This document shows positions 21,547-29,744 of a stretch of DNA of 31,532 nucleotides, piece by piece. Both the position numbers and the translations under genes were made by a program. The notes below the pieces were generated by a model. The model was not told where the DNA came from, made no database searches, and worked only from the letters and a program-made list of their open reading frames with translations. How positions within the stretch are numbered: position 1 is the stretch's first letter; each line of letters starts with the position of its first letter. This DNA comes from a virus: the IMG/VR virus record IMGVR_UViG_3300048592_000160, positions 1 through 31,532 of that record; one strand, given 5' to 3'.

Positions 21547-23041
21547 TTCGATGTCTCCTCAGACGATCCAGCACCATGTCGGTTACCTTGCCCTTACGTT
21601 TTATAGCCAAAAGGCAGTCCTCGTCAACTGTTCCTTCGGCGTATAGCAGAAAGACGTCGCAATCTTTCTCTTGGCCCCTCCTGTGGATGCGTTTGATTGC
21701 CTGAGCATAGTCGATATAGCTGTAGGGCAGCGAGTAGATGATGGCGACGCTGGCGCGGTACAGATCGATGCCGACACCGCCGGTCTTGATCTGGCAGACG
21801 AGTACGTCAATCTCGCCACCCTGAAATCGACGAATGAGCTCCGGTCGATCCTGCTTCTTCGTTCGCCCCGTAAGTGTCTCGACCCTCAGGCCGACGAGCT
21901 CCTCGCTTATGGCAAGGACTTCCTCAGTGTAGCAGCAGAAGATCACGACCGGCAGCTCGACTCGTTTGATCAGCGAGCTGACACGCCGCAACTTGGCCAG
22001 CCCTACAGTGACGGGGTCGCCGGCGTCATCGAGCACGAAGCCGCCACAGACCTGGCGTAGCTTCACGATCTGCGTCACTCGCAGGGGCGCTGTGATTGAC
22101 GATGAGGCGCTGAGGTAGGTGACCAGGTCGTTCTCTAGCTCCTCGTAAATCTGGCGCTGTACGCCTCGCAGGCGCACGGGAGACTCGTGTATCATGAGGC
22201 CTGGCAGGTCGAGCACGTCGCGAGCCTTCACGCTCATGCAGTAGGGCGACACCTCCTCGAGGAACTCTGGCAGCTTTCGCTGGTCGAACCGACGCCGACG
22301 CTCGGCGATCTGCTTCTGCTTCATCAGGCGACGCCAGGCCATCGATCCCGGTCGATACTTCGACAGGTCGAAGTTCAGTGGCTCTATGTAGTAGTCCTCG
22401 AAGTCCTTCCACCGATCACCGAACACACTGACGTTGAGGAAGCGGAACTGGGCCCAGAACTCCTGTGGCGCCTTGTCGAGCGGAGTGCCGGTCAAGATTA
22501 TCCTGTGGCTGCCACAGTGCTTGAGCTTGGATGCAGTGCGTGACGTCAGCGAGGATCGCTGCCTCAGTCGCTGAGACTCATCGTAGGCGATTAGGTCCCA
22601 CTCGAGCTTGCGGACCTTGTCGACGATCTTCGGCAAGGCTTCGTAGTGCACGATCAGCAGGCGCGGGCAAGGAGCCTTCTTGAGCTCATCAAGCGACCGG
22701 CACAGCTTCACCTGTGGCACCTGAGCGCTGAGCGTGGCCAGCCACGTGGTCTCCAGGTTGTTGAGCGGGACGACGAGCAGGCCAGAGAAGCGATTGTCAG
22801 CGAGAGCTTCGATTACGCCAGTCGCGATCCACGTCTTTCCTGTTCCTTGTTCGAAGACCAGAGCGGCGGTCTTCACGCGGAGGACGAACTCGACTGCCTC
22901 CTTCTGGTAGCCGTCCAGCTTTTCGAAGGTGTTCTTCGACGAACTCCACAGCTTCCTGTGGAGTGACGACGACAGTGGCTCCGCCACCTTCACGCTTGAT
23001 TGTGAGGATCGTCTCGTCCTGGATCTTGCTCGTTTCGCCAT
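21512..23041 (-). CDS. SNF2-family DNA helicase / ATPase
   Basis: 509 residues from ATG 23041. Motif I EQGTGKT (64-70, Lys69), motif II DESQ (154-157), motif III LTGTP (183-187), and C-terminal motifs V-VI with KTGGVGIDLYRAS then QAIKRIHRRGQ, the SNF2/RapA signature. Common in phage replication modules, where such enzymes remodel or translocate along duplex DNA. The start lies within the nuclease gene; GGAGGTGA is 9-12 nt upstream of it. The first 40 residues are basic and Ser-rich, so a later start cannot be excluded. The C-terminal tail is Lys/Gly rich. Confidence 0.9.
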   Translation of the reverse strand: MAKRARSRTRRSSQSSVKVAEPLSSSLHRKLWSSSKNTFEKLDGYQKEAVEFVLRVKTAALVFEQGTGKTWIATGVIEALADNRFSGLLVVPLNNLETTWLATLSAQVPQVKLCRSLDELKKAPCPRLLIVHYEALPKIVDKVRKLEWDLIAYDESQRLRQRSSLTSRTASKLKHCGSHRIILTGTPLDKAPQEFWAQFRFLNVSVFGDRWKDFEDYYIEPLNFDLSKYRPGSMAWRRLMKQKQIAERRRRFDQRKLPEFLEEVSPYCMSVKARDVLDLPGLMIHESPVRLRGVQRQIYEELENDLVTYLSASSSITAPLRVTQIVKLRQVCGGFVLDDAGDPVTVGLAKLRRVSSLIKRVELPVVIFCCYTEEVLAISEELVGLRVETLTGRTKKQDRPELIRRFQGGEIDVLVCQIKTGGVGIDLYRASVAIIYSLPYSYIDYAQAIKRIHRRGQEKDCDVFLLYAEGTVDEDCLLAIKRKGKVTDMVLDRLRRHRNGKGKGRGGQE

Positions 23042-23213
23042 CGGGCGTCTTCACCTCCAACGCAAAGAACATGCCATTGACGCAGCCCACGAGGTCCGGA
23101 ACGCCAGCGACCTGGAACATGCTGCCGTGAACCTTGAACCACCAGCCGCCTACTTCTCGCTCAAGCCTGTCGCGTATCCTTCGCTGAAGGCGGCTCTCAG
23201 GTTTTTTCGCCAT
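22797..23213 (-). CDS. VRR-NUC domain nuclease
   Basis: 138 residues. Motifs: an N-terminal helix with E6/R8-type charged start, GVPDLVGCVNGMFFALEVKT (Asp40, Glu53, Lys55) and Gln65, the order of the PD-(D/E)XK VRR-NUC family. The domain core ends near residue 95 (PQEAVEFVEEHL). The remaining 40 residues are Arg-rich and coincide with the helicase N-terminus in the other frame, so they may be of little functional value. VRR-NUC proteins are structure-specific nucleases; next to an SNF2 helicase it may act on forks or recombination intermediates. Confidence 0.85.
   Translation of the reverse strand: MAKKPESRLQRRIRDRLEREVGGWWFKVHGSMFQVAGVPDLVGCVNGMFFALEVKTPDGETSKIQDETILTIKREGGGATVVVTPQEAVEFVEEHLRKAGRLPEGGSRVRPPREDRRSGLRTRNRKDVDRDWRNRSSR
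22943..22964. repeat. Perfect inverted repeat ACTCCACAG-CTTC-CTGTGGAGT
   Basis: Nine-bp arms and a 4-nt loop, holding one CTGTGG hexamer on each strand. It lies in the stretch where the nuclease and helicase frames overlap, so the mRNA hairpin could affect helicase initiation. Confidence 0.5.
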
Positions 23214-23228
23214 GCCCTAAGTTTCCTA

Positions 23229-23257
23229 TTGACGGTCCATTGGATATCGCTTATCCT
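23229..23257 (+). promoter_or_regulatory. Sigma70-type promoter for the plus-strand 91-residue gene
   Basis: TTGACG (23229-23234), 17-nt spacer, TATCCT (23252-23257). Close to the alphaproteobacterial housekeeping consensus. Initiation is expected near 23264, shortly before the ATGs at 23270-23294. This is the only clear -35/-10 pair I could find in the window. Confidence 0.75.
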
Positions 23258-23284
23258 GTATTCATCGCAATGAAGCGATGGGGA

Positions 23285-23560
23285 ATGACTCAAATGACCA
23301 AGGTCTCGACCACCGTTCGCTACGACTACATCACCATCCGCGCGACCTATGACAACGGCGCCCGCCTCAACATGACGCAGTCCGCCCGCGGCAAGAAGAT
23401 CAGCTGCGATGGCCTCACGAAGGCCCAGGTCGAGCGCATCTTCAACGGCTGGACGAAGCTGGGCAAGGGCCGCACCTACGGCGACACGATGGAGCATCTT
23501 GCCAAGATCGTCGCTTCTTCGAAGTCGCCCGACGACCTGATCTCCGTCATCGACTGCTGA
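23285..23560 (+). CDS. Plus-strand orphan gene inside the minus-strand block, unknown function
   Basis: 91 residues from the ATG at 23285; ATG 23294 (MTKVSTTVRYDYITIRATYD) has a better spaced GGGGA and may be the real start, and ATG 23240 lies within the promoter. Beta-rich N-terminal half, then KAQVERIFNGWTKLGKG and a Cys near the end. No family recognised. It has its own promoter and a terminator 7 nt after the stop, so it is an autonomous unit opposite in direction to its neighbours. Such placement suggests an immediate-early or host-directed gene, but this is inference. Confidence 0.65.
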   Translation: MTQMTKVSTTVRYDYITIRATYDNGARLNMTQSARGKKISCDGLTKAQVERIFNGWTKLGKGRTYGDTMEHLAKIVASSKSPDDLISVIDC

Positions 23561-23567
23561 TACTCAA

Positions 23568-23592
23568 AAGCCCGGGCTCATCACCCGGGCTT
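23568..23592. terminator. Bidirectional terminator between convergent genes
   Basis: AAGCCCGGG-CTCATCA-CCCGGGCTT, 9-bp perfect stem. On the minus strand it is followed by TTTGAG, on the plus strand by AAGAG, so the better tail is for minus-strand transcripts coming from the SSB gene. It ends both the orphan plus-strand gene and the recombination/replication operon. Confidence 0.8.
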
Positions 23593-23612
23593 AAGAGTGG
23601 CTTGCCTGAGGA

Positions 23613-24323
23613 TCACTCCTCGACGACGCCTGCCTCTACGCCGGCGTCGATCACCGCTGCGCGCTTCTTACGCAACGTCTTGTAGTCGTCGAGGTCGACA
23701 TCGAGCTCGTGCTCCTCGACGAAGTCGGCGAGCTCATCCTCGTCCATCCCGTCGATCTCGTCCTGAGGCGTTGCCGACTTCTTCTTCGACTTCTTGGAGC
23801 CACGCGACGACCGAGAAGGAGCCTCTTCTTCCTCCTCTTCCTCCTTCGCCTTGCGGGACTTTCCCTTGGCCGGCTTCTCGTCCTCCTCCTCGTCGTCGTC
23901 CCGCTTCTTCGACTTCTTCCTCGACTTCTCGAGCGGCCCGTAGTCGACGACCTTCGACTGCTTCTTGTCCTCCCACGGCACGATGTCAACCTGGACCATG
24001 CACTCCAGATCGACGAACTCGTCGAGCGGCAGGTCCCACTCGTCGTCGGGGATAGGATACCCGCAGGCCCTCAGGAGGCCCTTGAGGACCCACAGGGACT
24101 GTGGCAGCAGGCTGGTGTTGAAGTAGAGGATGCCCCCTTCGGCTTCGCCGCCAGTGACGACGAACTTCCACTTGAGGTAGGGGCCGTTGTTGGACTTCTC
24201 TTCCGTCACTTCCAGGACCCGAACGGGATGGTTCCCTTCGGGTACTCTTACGCGCTCCTCGACTTCCGAGAGGTTCACTCGAAGGCTCGAGGACTGGCTG
24301 CGGCGACTGCTTCTGGCCATCAT
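23613..24323 (-). CDS. Single-stranded DNA-binding protein (DUF669-like OB fold) with charged linker
   Basis: 236 residues, start overlapping the previous stop (GAATGATG), GGAG just upstream. Residues about 25-135 (VPEGNHPVRVLEVTEEKSNN, GPYLKWKFVV, ILYFNTSLLPQSLWVLKGLL, LECMVQVDIVPWEDKKQSKV) follow the DUF669-type SSB pattern found beside Sak4 ATPases. Residues 135-190 are a highly charged linker with Lys blocks and runs of Asp/Glu (KEEEEEEEAP). The last 45 residues (DEIDGMDEDELADFVEEHEL, then DVDLDDYKTLRKKRAAVIDA) form a small helical domain like the C-terminal modules of phage SSBs. Probably cooperates with the Sak4 ATPase next to it. Confidence 0.75.
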   Translation of the reverse strand: MMARSSRRSQSSSLRVNLSEVEERVRVPEGNHPVRVLEVTEEKSNNGPYLKWKFVVTGGEAEGGILYFNTSLLPQSLWVLKGLLRACGYPIPDDEWDLPLDEFVDLECMVQVDIVPWEDKKQSKVVDYGPLEKSRKKSKKRDDDEEEDEKPAKGKSRKAKEEEEEEEAPSRSSRGSKKSKKKSATPQDEIDGMDEDELADFVEEHELDVDLDDYKTLRKKRAAVIDAGVEAGVVEE

Positions 24324-25114
24324 TCATCTCCGGAGATGACCTCGAGGATATCCTCGTAGGTCGGATCCACAATCACGTCCGGGGCCTGGGTACCTTTCGG
24401 CTTCCGGACCTTCGTGACATACACTGGATTTGGACCGATACGCAAGCAATATTCGATCCTCTCGACAACTTTTTTCTTGCCGTTTACCTCCTTCTTGATC
24501 TGACGGTTACGGATGAACGTGTTGCCGATCACTGAGACGGCAGCGTTCAGCGTTCTCACGACGCTGGGCGACAGCGCGGGGCCCACCTCTGGCGACAGCG
24601 TCTGCTCGTCGTCAGCGTCCTCGTCCAGGTTGAACGTCCGATCCTGGGCGATGAAGACGACGTTGATGCCGAGCTTCGACAGGTCCCGGTAGTTGACGAG
24701 CCACTCCTTCAGCCGCCCGGCGACGTTGCCCCAGTCCTGCTTCGTCATGCTGCCCCAGTCACCGGCGCGCTTGCCGGGCTTCTTCTTCTTGGCAGACACT
24801 TCCTCGACGACGATCTGCTGCAGCTGGCTGACGGTGTCAATCACCACTGTCTTGTACTTCTTGGGGTTCTCCTTCAGCCACCAGTAGACGTCCTCGAAGT
24901 CCTCGAAGGACTCGATCTCCTTGACGAAGACATCCTCCACGTCAGAGATGCTGTCGGTGCCCTCGTCCCGGACGTCCAAGTATAGGATGGGGCCGGGAAA
25001 CGAGGAGGCCAGCGTCGTCTTGCCAGTGCCGCTCCGGCCATACAGCACGAAGCTCCGGTACCGCTTGATGTCAGCGACCGGTGTCGTCTTAAGCTCAGGT
25101 GTCTTCTGAGTCAT
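24320..25114 (-). CDS. Sak4-type RecA-like recombinase ATPase
   Basis: 264 residues. Walker A GRSGTGKT (26-33), Walker B KTVVIDT (Asp93), a later INVVFIAQDR strand with Gln/Asp typical of the sensor region, and the AAA_24/phage nucleotide-binding layout. Sak4 proteins are the short RecA-core recombinases that work with SSB-like partners in single-strand annealing; the SSB gene follows with a 4-nt overlap. The 5' end overlaps the nuclease gene by 20 nt. Confidence 0.82.
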   Translation of the reverse strand: MTQKTPELKTTPVADIKRYRSFVLYGRSGTGKTTLASSFPGPILYLDVRDEGTDSISDVEDVFVKEIESFEDFEDVYWWLKENPKKYKTVVIDTVSQLQQIVVEEVSAKKKKPGKRAGDWGSMTKQDWGNVAGRLKEWLVNYRDLSKLGINVVFIAQDRTFNLDEDADDEQTLSPEVGPALSPSVVRTLNAAVSVIGNTFIRNRQIKKEVNGKKKVVERIEYCLRIGPNPVYVTKVRKPKGTQAPDVIVDPTYEDILEVISGDE

Positions 25115-26072
25115 AGTATTCTCGCTCCTTCACGTAGTCGACGTCTGACCCCTGGAGCTCGGCCCTACAGATGCTCTCGAACTCGCACCACTCGCAGTGG
25201 TTGTCGATACTCTTGACTTTCGTCTTGCCGTGATTATCCGCAACGTCACGAGCGGTCTCCACAAAGTCAGCGAAGAGTATATCAACCACACTCGACTTTG
25301 TCGGGTTAAAAATCCTCTTGAAGTACTCGCTCCGGTTCCTTACCGCACCCTCCATCAAGTGCTCGTAATCCCGAGGATCCAGCCCCAGCTCGGCCAGAGT
25401 CTCCAGCACTGCTGTGGGCAACGTGTCGAGCTGACGCTGGCTGAGCTTGCCGGACTTCAACACCTCAGGACGCATGGGCGTCTTGGAGCGAATGTTGTCC
25501 CACAGGGTGCCCTCTACGGCGGGCCAGCCCATCATGTCGACGACGCGAATATAGACGGCTGACTGCAGGTTCCTCCACCTGTGGTCGTCAGTCATCATCT
25601 TGCTGAACGTCTTGTGCTCGACAAGCCACCGCATGTTCTTGGCCTTGCCGAAGGCATCGATGCGCCCCTTGGCGATGATGCCGTCACTGATCTCGACGTT
25701 GAACTCGTGCTCCGCAGCGCGACCCTTGCGGCGGATGTACGTCAGCGAGTCTTCCGGCCAGTGCAGGAAGTACTCAGTCATGATGATACGAGCGGTGTCG
25801 CGGACTTCCTCGTCAGCGTCAACGTCCAGTGCCTCCTGCCAGTCCTCGGCGTTGGCGAATTTGTCCAGCGCTTCATGGACGATCTTGCCGAACGTCAACG
25901 GGCGACTGACTTCCTTGCGGCGTAGCTTCTCGACGTATCGCAGGTGGTAGGCGTATCGACACTTCCGCCACAGCTTAATTTTGCTTTGACTGACGTAGAA
26001 GAAGTTCGACCCTTCGGTAGACGTTTCCGAGGTGTCGGGATCTGAGGAGGAAGGCTTCGCGGTCCGAGCCAT
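25095..26072 (-). CDS. Cas4-like PD-(D/E)XK exonuclease with Fe-S cluster
   Basis: 325 residues, ATG at 26072 with AGGAG 7 nt upstream. Nuclease motifs: His66 (FGKIVHEAL), Asp139 (KGRIDAF), Glu152 and Lys154 (LVEHKT). Cys38 near the start (LWRKCRYAYHLRY) and Cys293, Cys296, Cys302 at the end (CEWCEFESIC) form the one-plus-three cysteine arrangement of Cas4/AddB-type Fe-S nucleases. It lies directly upstream of Sak4 and SSB, so a role in making single-stranded ends for annealing recombination is likely. No CRISPR genes are present. Confidence 0.88.
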   Translation of the reverse strand: MARTAKPSSSDPDTSETSTEGSNFFYVSQSKIKLWRKCRYAYHLRYVEKLRRKEVSRPLTFGKIVHEALDKFANAEDWQEALDVDADEEVRDTARIIMTEYFLHWPEDSLTYIRRKGRAAEHEFNVEISDGIIAKGRIDAFGKAKNMRWLVEHKTFSKMMTDDHRWRNLQSAVYIRVVDMMGWPAVEGTLWDNIRSKTPMRPEVLKSGKLSQRQLDTLPTAVLETLAELGLDPRDYEHLMEGAVRNRSEYFKRIFNPTKSSVVDILFADFVETARDVADNHGKTKVKSIDNHCEWCEFESICRAELQGSDVDYVKEREYYDSEDT

Positions 26073-26166
26073 GGAACACTCCTGAAAGGGCTTCAGCGGT
26101 TGCTTCGACGTTGGTTAGCGCCATCAGCAGTGCTTCTGCCTCGGCGATGGTGAGGTCAAGTTTCAT
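25975..26166 (-). CDS. Small helical protein overlapping the nuclease start
   Basis: 63 residues, ATG overlapping the end of the preceding gene by 11 nt. Composition is helix-rich and looks genuine ([20 protein letters not shown], then EATAEALSG and [13 protein letters not shown]). It overlaps the first 98 nt of the Cas4-like gene in another frame. The nuclease start is well supported, so this would be a true overlap. Function unknown. Confidence 0.55.
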   Translation of the reverse strand: MKLDLTIAEAEALLMALTNVEATAEALSGVFHGSDREAFLLRSRHLGNVYRRVELLLRQSKQN

Positions 26167-26422
26167 CCAGTGCCCCCGGCAAGAACTGGCCTTCGGTCAT
26201 CACAGCGTCAGCGTAGATCGTCGGCTCGTCTGCATGAGCCAGGTTCTTCTCTGAGTAGATGTGCAGGAAGTAACCGCCACCGTCAGCCTCGTGCCGGACG
26301 ACGTACCGTCCTGCTGGCTCGTGCGGCAATCCTTCGTAGAGGTTGAACCTGGAGACGACCGTGCCAGCGATGCGATAGTCGCCGGTCACCTTGACCACTC
26401 GGTCACCCACTCTGAACAGCAT
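26156..26422 (-). CDS. Small SH3/KOW-like beta-barrel protein
   Basis: 88 residues from the ATG at 26422, chosen because GGGAG lies 7 nt upstream; the longer open frame from 26458 lies inside the polymerase gene. [20 protein letters not shown], then TVVSRFNL and [20 protein letters not shown] have the alternating strands and 'vGDrVvk..g.y...GtVv' pattern of SH3-like or KOW-like barrels frequent in phage genomes. It overlaps the polymerase end by 20 nt. No assigned role; perhaps a polymerase or nucleic-acid accessory. Confidence 0.65.
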   Translation of the reverse strand: MLFRVGDRVVKVTGDYRIAGTVVSRFNLYEGLPHEPAGRYVVRHEADGGGYFLHIYSEKNLAHADEPTIYADAVMTEGQFLPGALDET

Positions 26423-28961
26423 TCTGCTTCTCCCATTTCTCGAGTGATACCCCAGCACCCCAGGGGCCGACCTTGCCGTCAGCCAGCACGGGCACCTTCA
26501 GCTTGATGTCAAACTCATCGAACAGTCTCGGCCTGGTCATGATCGTCAGCAGCCGCCCCATCACCTCAGGAACCAGTTCGGTCTTGACCATGGCTAGGAT
26601 GGCGTCATGGACTGTTCCCACGATCCTCACTTTATCAGGCCCGTACTCCTCGCGCAACTGAAGCGCAGACATTAGGTTGATCTCGTTGGCGAACGACTGC
26701 ACCGGCGAGTTGATGGCCTGCCGCTCAGCCTCCCTCCGCTGTGGCGTGTCTTCCATCAGCAGCGCATTAGGCAGTCGTCGCTTGCGACCAGACAGCGACC
26801 TCACGTAGCCGTTGCGACGGGCGAAGTTCCGCTGCTTGGTGTGCCACTGAGTGTAGTCGGCATAGCTGCTGAAGAACGCCTCGCGGCTGGCCTGAGCCTG
26901 CTCGTCAGTCACGCTGACGCCGTAGTTGTCGCGAGCGTATATCTTGAACTTCTTCCACCACATTCCATATAAATATCCGAAGTTAATCGCCTTCGCCTTC
27001 TTGCGATACTCTTTCCACTCCTTGTTGATCTCGGCTGCTGTGTCCGGGCCCATCTCGAGCAACGCCTCGATGGACTTGGCGTAGTTCAGCGACTTGTCCT
27101 GCTTCCACGTTCTCGCGGTGTCGAGCACGAGGTCCTTCAGGGCGGCGCCGCGCTCAATCTCATTGATGGCCGTCAGCCAGTGCACGTCCACATCGTTGTT
27201 GAACGCCCACAGCATTCGGCGCTCGCCTGCCAGCTCAGCGGCGATGCGAAGCTCGATCTGGCTGAGGTCGCACTCGATCAACGTCCAGCCGGGCGGAGCC
27301 GTGATCAGCGTCCGGATGCGAGGATCCCGCGGCACTTGCTGAAGGTTGGGGTGCTCGCAGGACAGTCGACCGGTCACGGTTCCGTGCAGCTTGAACGACG
27401 GGTGAAGGAAAGCGTGATCCTCGCCGCGGATGCGACGCCAGTGGATGAATGGCTTCCAGCCATCGATGAAAAAGGATAGCTGTTGCTTGGCGGCTCGATA
27501 CCTCAGCAGCGCCCCGACGCATGGATGATCGATCTGGTTGAGGGCGGACTCGCTACAGGAAGGATTGCCCGCGTCTGTCTTCTCAACCACAGGGATCTTC
27601 AAGTCCTCGTACAGCAGCTTGGACAGCTGCTTCGTCGAGCCCCAGTTGATGTCGCCCCACTGCTTCAGCTCTTGCTCGGCATCGTGCTTCAGCTGACGAA
27701 GCACAGCCTCAGCCTCGTCGAACTTGGTGTGGTCTATGTAGATGCCATAGTACTCCACCTCAGTGAACATCCGAGAGCAGGGCATCAGTATTAGCTCGAA
27801 CACCCGCCGCGTCTCAGGCTCCCTCCTCAGCATCTTCCTGAATACACGCCTCAGCTCAAGCGTATAGTACAGGTCATGGGCGTGATACATCGCTAGCTTT
27901 TCTATCGATGTATTGCCGCGCTTGCCGTCTTTGTCGATATCCCAGTCGGGCGCGCCACAGAACCTCATGGCCAGGTCCTTGAGGCCGTGACGAGTATTCT
28001 CGTCGAGGGCGTAGTGTGCCAGCATAGTGTCGAAGACCAGCAGCTCGTGCCACCTGACGCCGTAGTGAACCCAGACCCACAGGCAGTCGAACTTCCCGTT
28101 ATGTGCGACGAGCTCGACTTCGTTCTCTCTCAGCCGCTGGTCAACCCTGTGGATCATGTCGTCCAGCGTGTCATCGCTGAACGGCGAGCCATCGTGATGC
28201 AGAGGCAGCGACCACTCTCCCGCGTTTGTGCCGAAGCCGATCATCGTGATCTTTGCCGGGGCGTCGATATACGTCGGCTTGCCCTTGACCGTCTTCAGCT
28301 CTTTCTTCTGCCACGGGTACAGGCAGGTGGTCTCGATGTCGAATGAGACTGTGCCGGTCAGCGCGTCGAGCATCTGCTCGAAGTCCGCCATCGTCTTGAC
28401 GAGGTGCGGACGTAGCTTTCCCTCTCGGGGTATCTCACCGGCCTTGATGATCTCGCACAGCAGTCGGATGTCGTTCTCGATGAAGTGCAGCTGGGCGGGA
28501 TCGCGCAGAGCGAAGGCCGGGTGGAACGTCGGCAGGTAGATGATGCCGTCACGCTCGAAAGGCCGACCTCGTCGTGACGTGATGCCCGCTGCTCCGGTGA
28601 TCGACATGAGCGGCGTGTTGCCCAGCAGCAGGACGAACTTCGGCTTAACCTTGGCGATCTCCTTGTCCAGCCACACCTTGCACTTCTTGATCTCGCTCTT
28701 CGTCGGCGTTCGATTGTCAGGTGGCCTGCAGTGGACGGCATTCGTGATGTAGACACGACGACGCCCGATGCCGTAAGCCTCGAGCAGGTCGGTCAGCAGC
28801 TGGCCCGCCTTGCCTATGAAGGGCTTCCCGCCCTCGTCCTCGTTCCTGCCCGGCGCCTCGCCTATGATCATGACATCGCATGGCGTCGGGCCTGTGCCCA
28901 TGAGTCCGACTGTCTTGCAAGTCAGGTGAAGCTTGCAGAGAGTACAGTCCTCACTTCTCAT
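26403..28961 (-). CDS. Uracil-DNA glycosylase (family 4 type) fused to DNA polymerase I (family A)
   Basis: 852 residues. Residues 1-175: family 4-like UDG with Cys6, Cys9, Cys78 and Cys94 placed for a 4Fe-4S cluster, motif [20 protein letters not shown] (34-53) and [10 protein letters not shown] (143-152). Residues about 200-380: 3'-5' exonuclease with VSFDIETT (Asp208, Glu210), VAHNGKFD and YHAHD (Tyr359, Asp363). Residues about 390-850: polymerase with motif [11 protein letters not shown] (Asp565), motif [13 protein letters not shown] (Phe661 kept) and motif C TVHDAI (Asp786). It replicates phage DNA, and the UDG part may recognise uracil. N-terminal UDG domains occur in some phage polymerases (SPO1). 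It overlaps dCMP deaminase by 11 nt. Confidence 0.93.
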   Translation of the reverse strand: MRSEDCTLCKLHLTCKTVGLMGTGPTPCDVMIIGEAPGRNEDEGGKPFIGKAGQLLTDLLEAYGIGRRRVYITNAVHCRPPDNRTPTKSEIKKCKVWLDKEIAKVKPKFVLLLGNTPLMSITGAAGITSRRGRPFERDGIIYLPTFHPAFALRDPAQLHFIENDIRLLCEIIKAGEIPREGKLRPHLVKTMADFEQMLDALTGTVSFDIETTCLYPWQKKELKTVKGKPTYIDAPAKITMIGFGTNAGEWSLPLHHDGSPFSDDTLDDMIHRVDQRLRENEVELVAHNGKFDCLWVWVHYGVRWHELLVFDTMLAHYALDENTRHGLKDLAMRFCGAPDWDIDKDGKRGNTSIEKLAMYHAHDLYYTLELRRVFRKMLRREPETRRVFELILMPCSRMFTEVEYYGIYIDHTKFDEAEAVLRQLKHDAEQELKQWGDINWGSTKQLSKLLYEDLKIPVVEKTDAGNPSCSESALNQIDHPCVGALLRYRAAKQQLSFFIDGWKPFIHWRRIRGEDHAFLHPSFKLHGTVTGRLSCEHPNLQQVPRDPRIRTLITAPPGWTLIECDLSQIELRIAAELAGERRMLWAFNNDVDVHWLTAINEIERGAALKDLVLDTARTWKQDKSLNYAKSIEALLEMGPDTAAEINKEWKEYRKKAKAINFGYLYGMWWKKFKIYARDNYGVSVTDEQAQASREAFFSSYADYTQWHTKQRNFARRNGYVRSLSGRKRRLPNALLMEDTPQRREAERQAINSPVQSFANEINLMSALQLREEYGPDKVRIVGTVHDAILAMVKTELVPEVMGRLLTIMTRPRLFDEFDIKLKVPVLADGKVGPWGAGVSLEKWEKQNAVQSG

Positions 28962-29415
28962 CCACGATCTCCTTCGTAGCCCAGTCTATCACATAACCCG
29001 ATGGAGTCACCTGATAAATTCCTCCCGGGAACAGGTGAGCGTACTTCTCCAGGTGGTCGGATTTCCGGTAGAGCCGGTCGAAGAACAAGCGACTGACGCA
29101 GCGCACTCCGATGTACCTCATGCAGTCTGCGCACGGGCTGTCCGTGACATAGAAGTCCTTCAGGTTGCCGAACATGCTGGGGGGCACGTAGTCAATGGCG
29201 TTGACTTCGGCGTGGATCGTCTCGTGGCAGCCGTTGCGTCCCGGGCAGGAGTTGCCAGTGCAGTGGGGCTTGCCAGGCGGCGCGCCGTTGTACCCTATGC
29301 TGACGATGCGGTTCTGAACGACGACGACTGCTCCCACGTTTAGCCGGAAGCAAGTGCTGCGTTTGGAGACAACGTGAGCGATCTCCATGAAGAGAGAATG
29401 GCGGCTTATCCTCAT
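28951..29415 (-). CDS. dCMP deaminase
   Basis: 154 residues. Zinc site HAEVNA (His68, catalytic Glu70) and PCADC (Cys95, Cys98); the GYNGAPPGKPHC stretch with Cys52, Cys57, Cys63 and His64 fits the second, structural zinc of phage/ComEB deoxycytidylate deaminases. Converts dCMP to dUMP for thymidylate synthesis. The start overlaps the regulator gene stop (ATGA). It lies one gene from the putative dCMP hydroxymethylase, so both enzymes use the same substrate. Confidence 0.92.
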   Translation of the reverse strand: MRISRHSLFMEIAHVVSKRSTCFRLNVGAVVVVQNRIVSIGYNGAPPGKPHCTGNSCPGRNGCHETIHAEVNAIDYVPPSMFGNLKDFYVTDSPCADCMRYIGVRCVSRLFFDRLYRKSDHLEKYAHLFPGGIYQVTPSGYVIDWATKEIVDEK

Positions 29416-29744
29416 GAGATTGGGAGTCCATCGGCTCGGATCAAGTTGCGGATGTAGTCGGCCACAGTGATGTTGAGCTCCTTCGACTTCTGCCGGACAC
29501 TCCAGTACTCTCTGTCCGTCAGGTTGACGCGGACAGCCTTCAAGCGTTGCTGCACCATCGAGTGACGACGCTTGAGGACTAGCTTGTCACGTCTCTTGCG
29601 TACTGCTCCCGGCGTTCGCCCTATCTGTGGGGCGATGAGCTTGATTGGAATTCCTCGATCCCACAGGTCTCGAAGGATGGCGTCCTCTTCCGGCGTCCAG
29701 TCTGGCTGAGAGCCGGCAATGACCATCTTACGGCTTTTTGCCAT
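29412..29744 (-). CDS. Two-part DNA-binding regulator: SANT/Myb-like helix-turn-helix plus ribbon-helix-helix-like domain
   Basis: 110 residues from ATG 29744; ATG 29726, just after the upstream stop, is also possible, and neither has a good ribosome site. The N-terminal domain (DWTPEEDAILRDLWDRGIPI, KLIAPQIGRTPGAVRKRRDK) follows the SANT/GcrA-like 'Wt.eed..L..lw..g.s...IA..lgRt..aV..r...L' pattern. The C-terminal part (VRVNLTDREYWSVRQKSKEL, NITVADYIRNLIRADGL) resembles MetJ/Arc-type ribbon-helix-helix proteins. Likely a phage transcription regulator. It overlaps the hydroxymethylase end by 17 nt. Confidence 0.72.
   Translation of the reverse strand: MAKSRKMVIAGSQPDWTPEEDAILRDLWDRGIPIKLIAPQIGRTPGAVRKRRDKLVLKRRHSMVQQRLKAVRVNLTDREYWSVRQKSKELNITVADYIRNLIRADGLPIS

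Noticed and set aside
22797-23041. -1 programmed frameshift joining nuclease and helicase
   Set aside because: The helicase frame is +1 relative to the nuclease, so an A-rich -1 slippery run (CGAAAAG) would not enter it.
25095-26072. CRISPR-associated Cas4 with a nearby CRISPR array
   Set aside because: No direct repeats with regular spacers and no cas1/cas2 were found; the neighbours are Sak4 and SSB, so it belongs to phage recombination.
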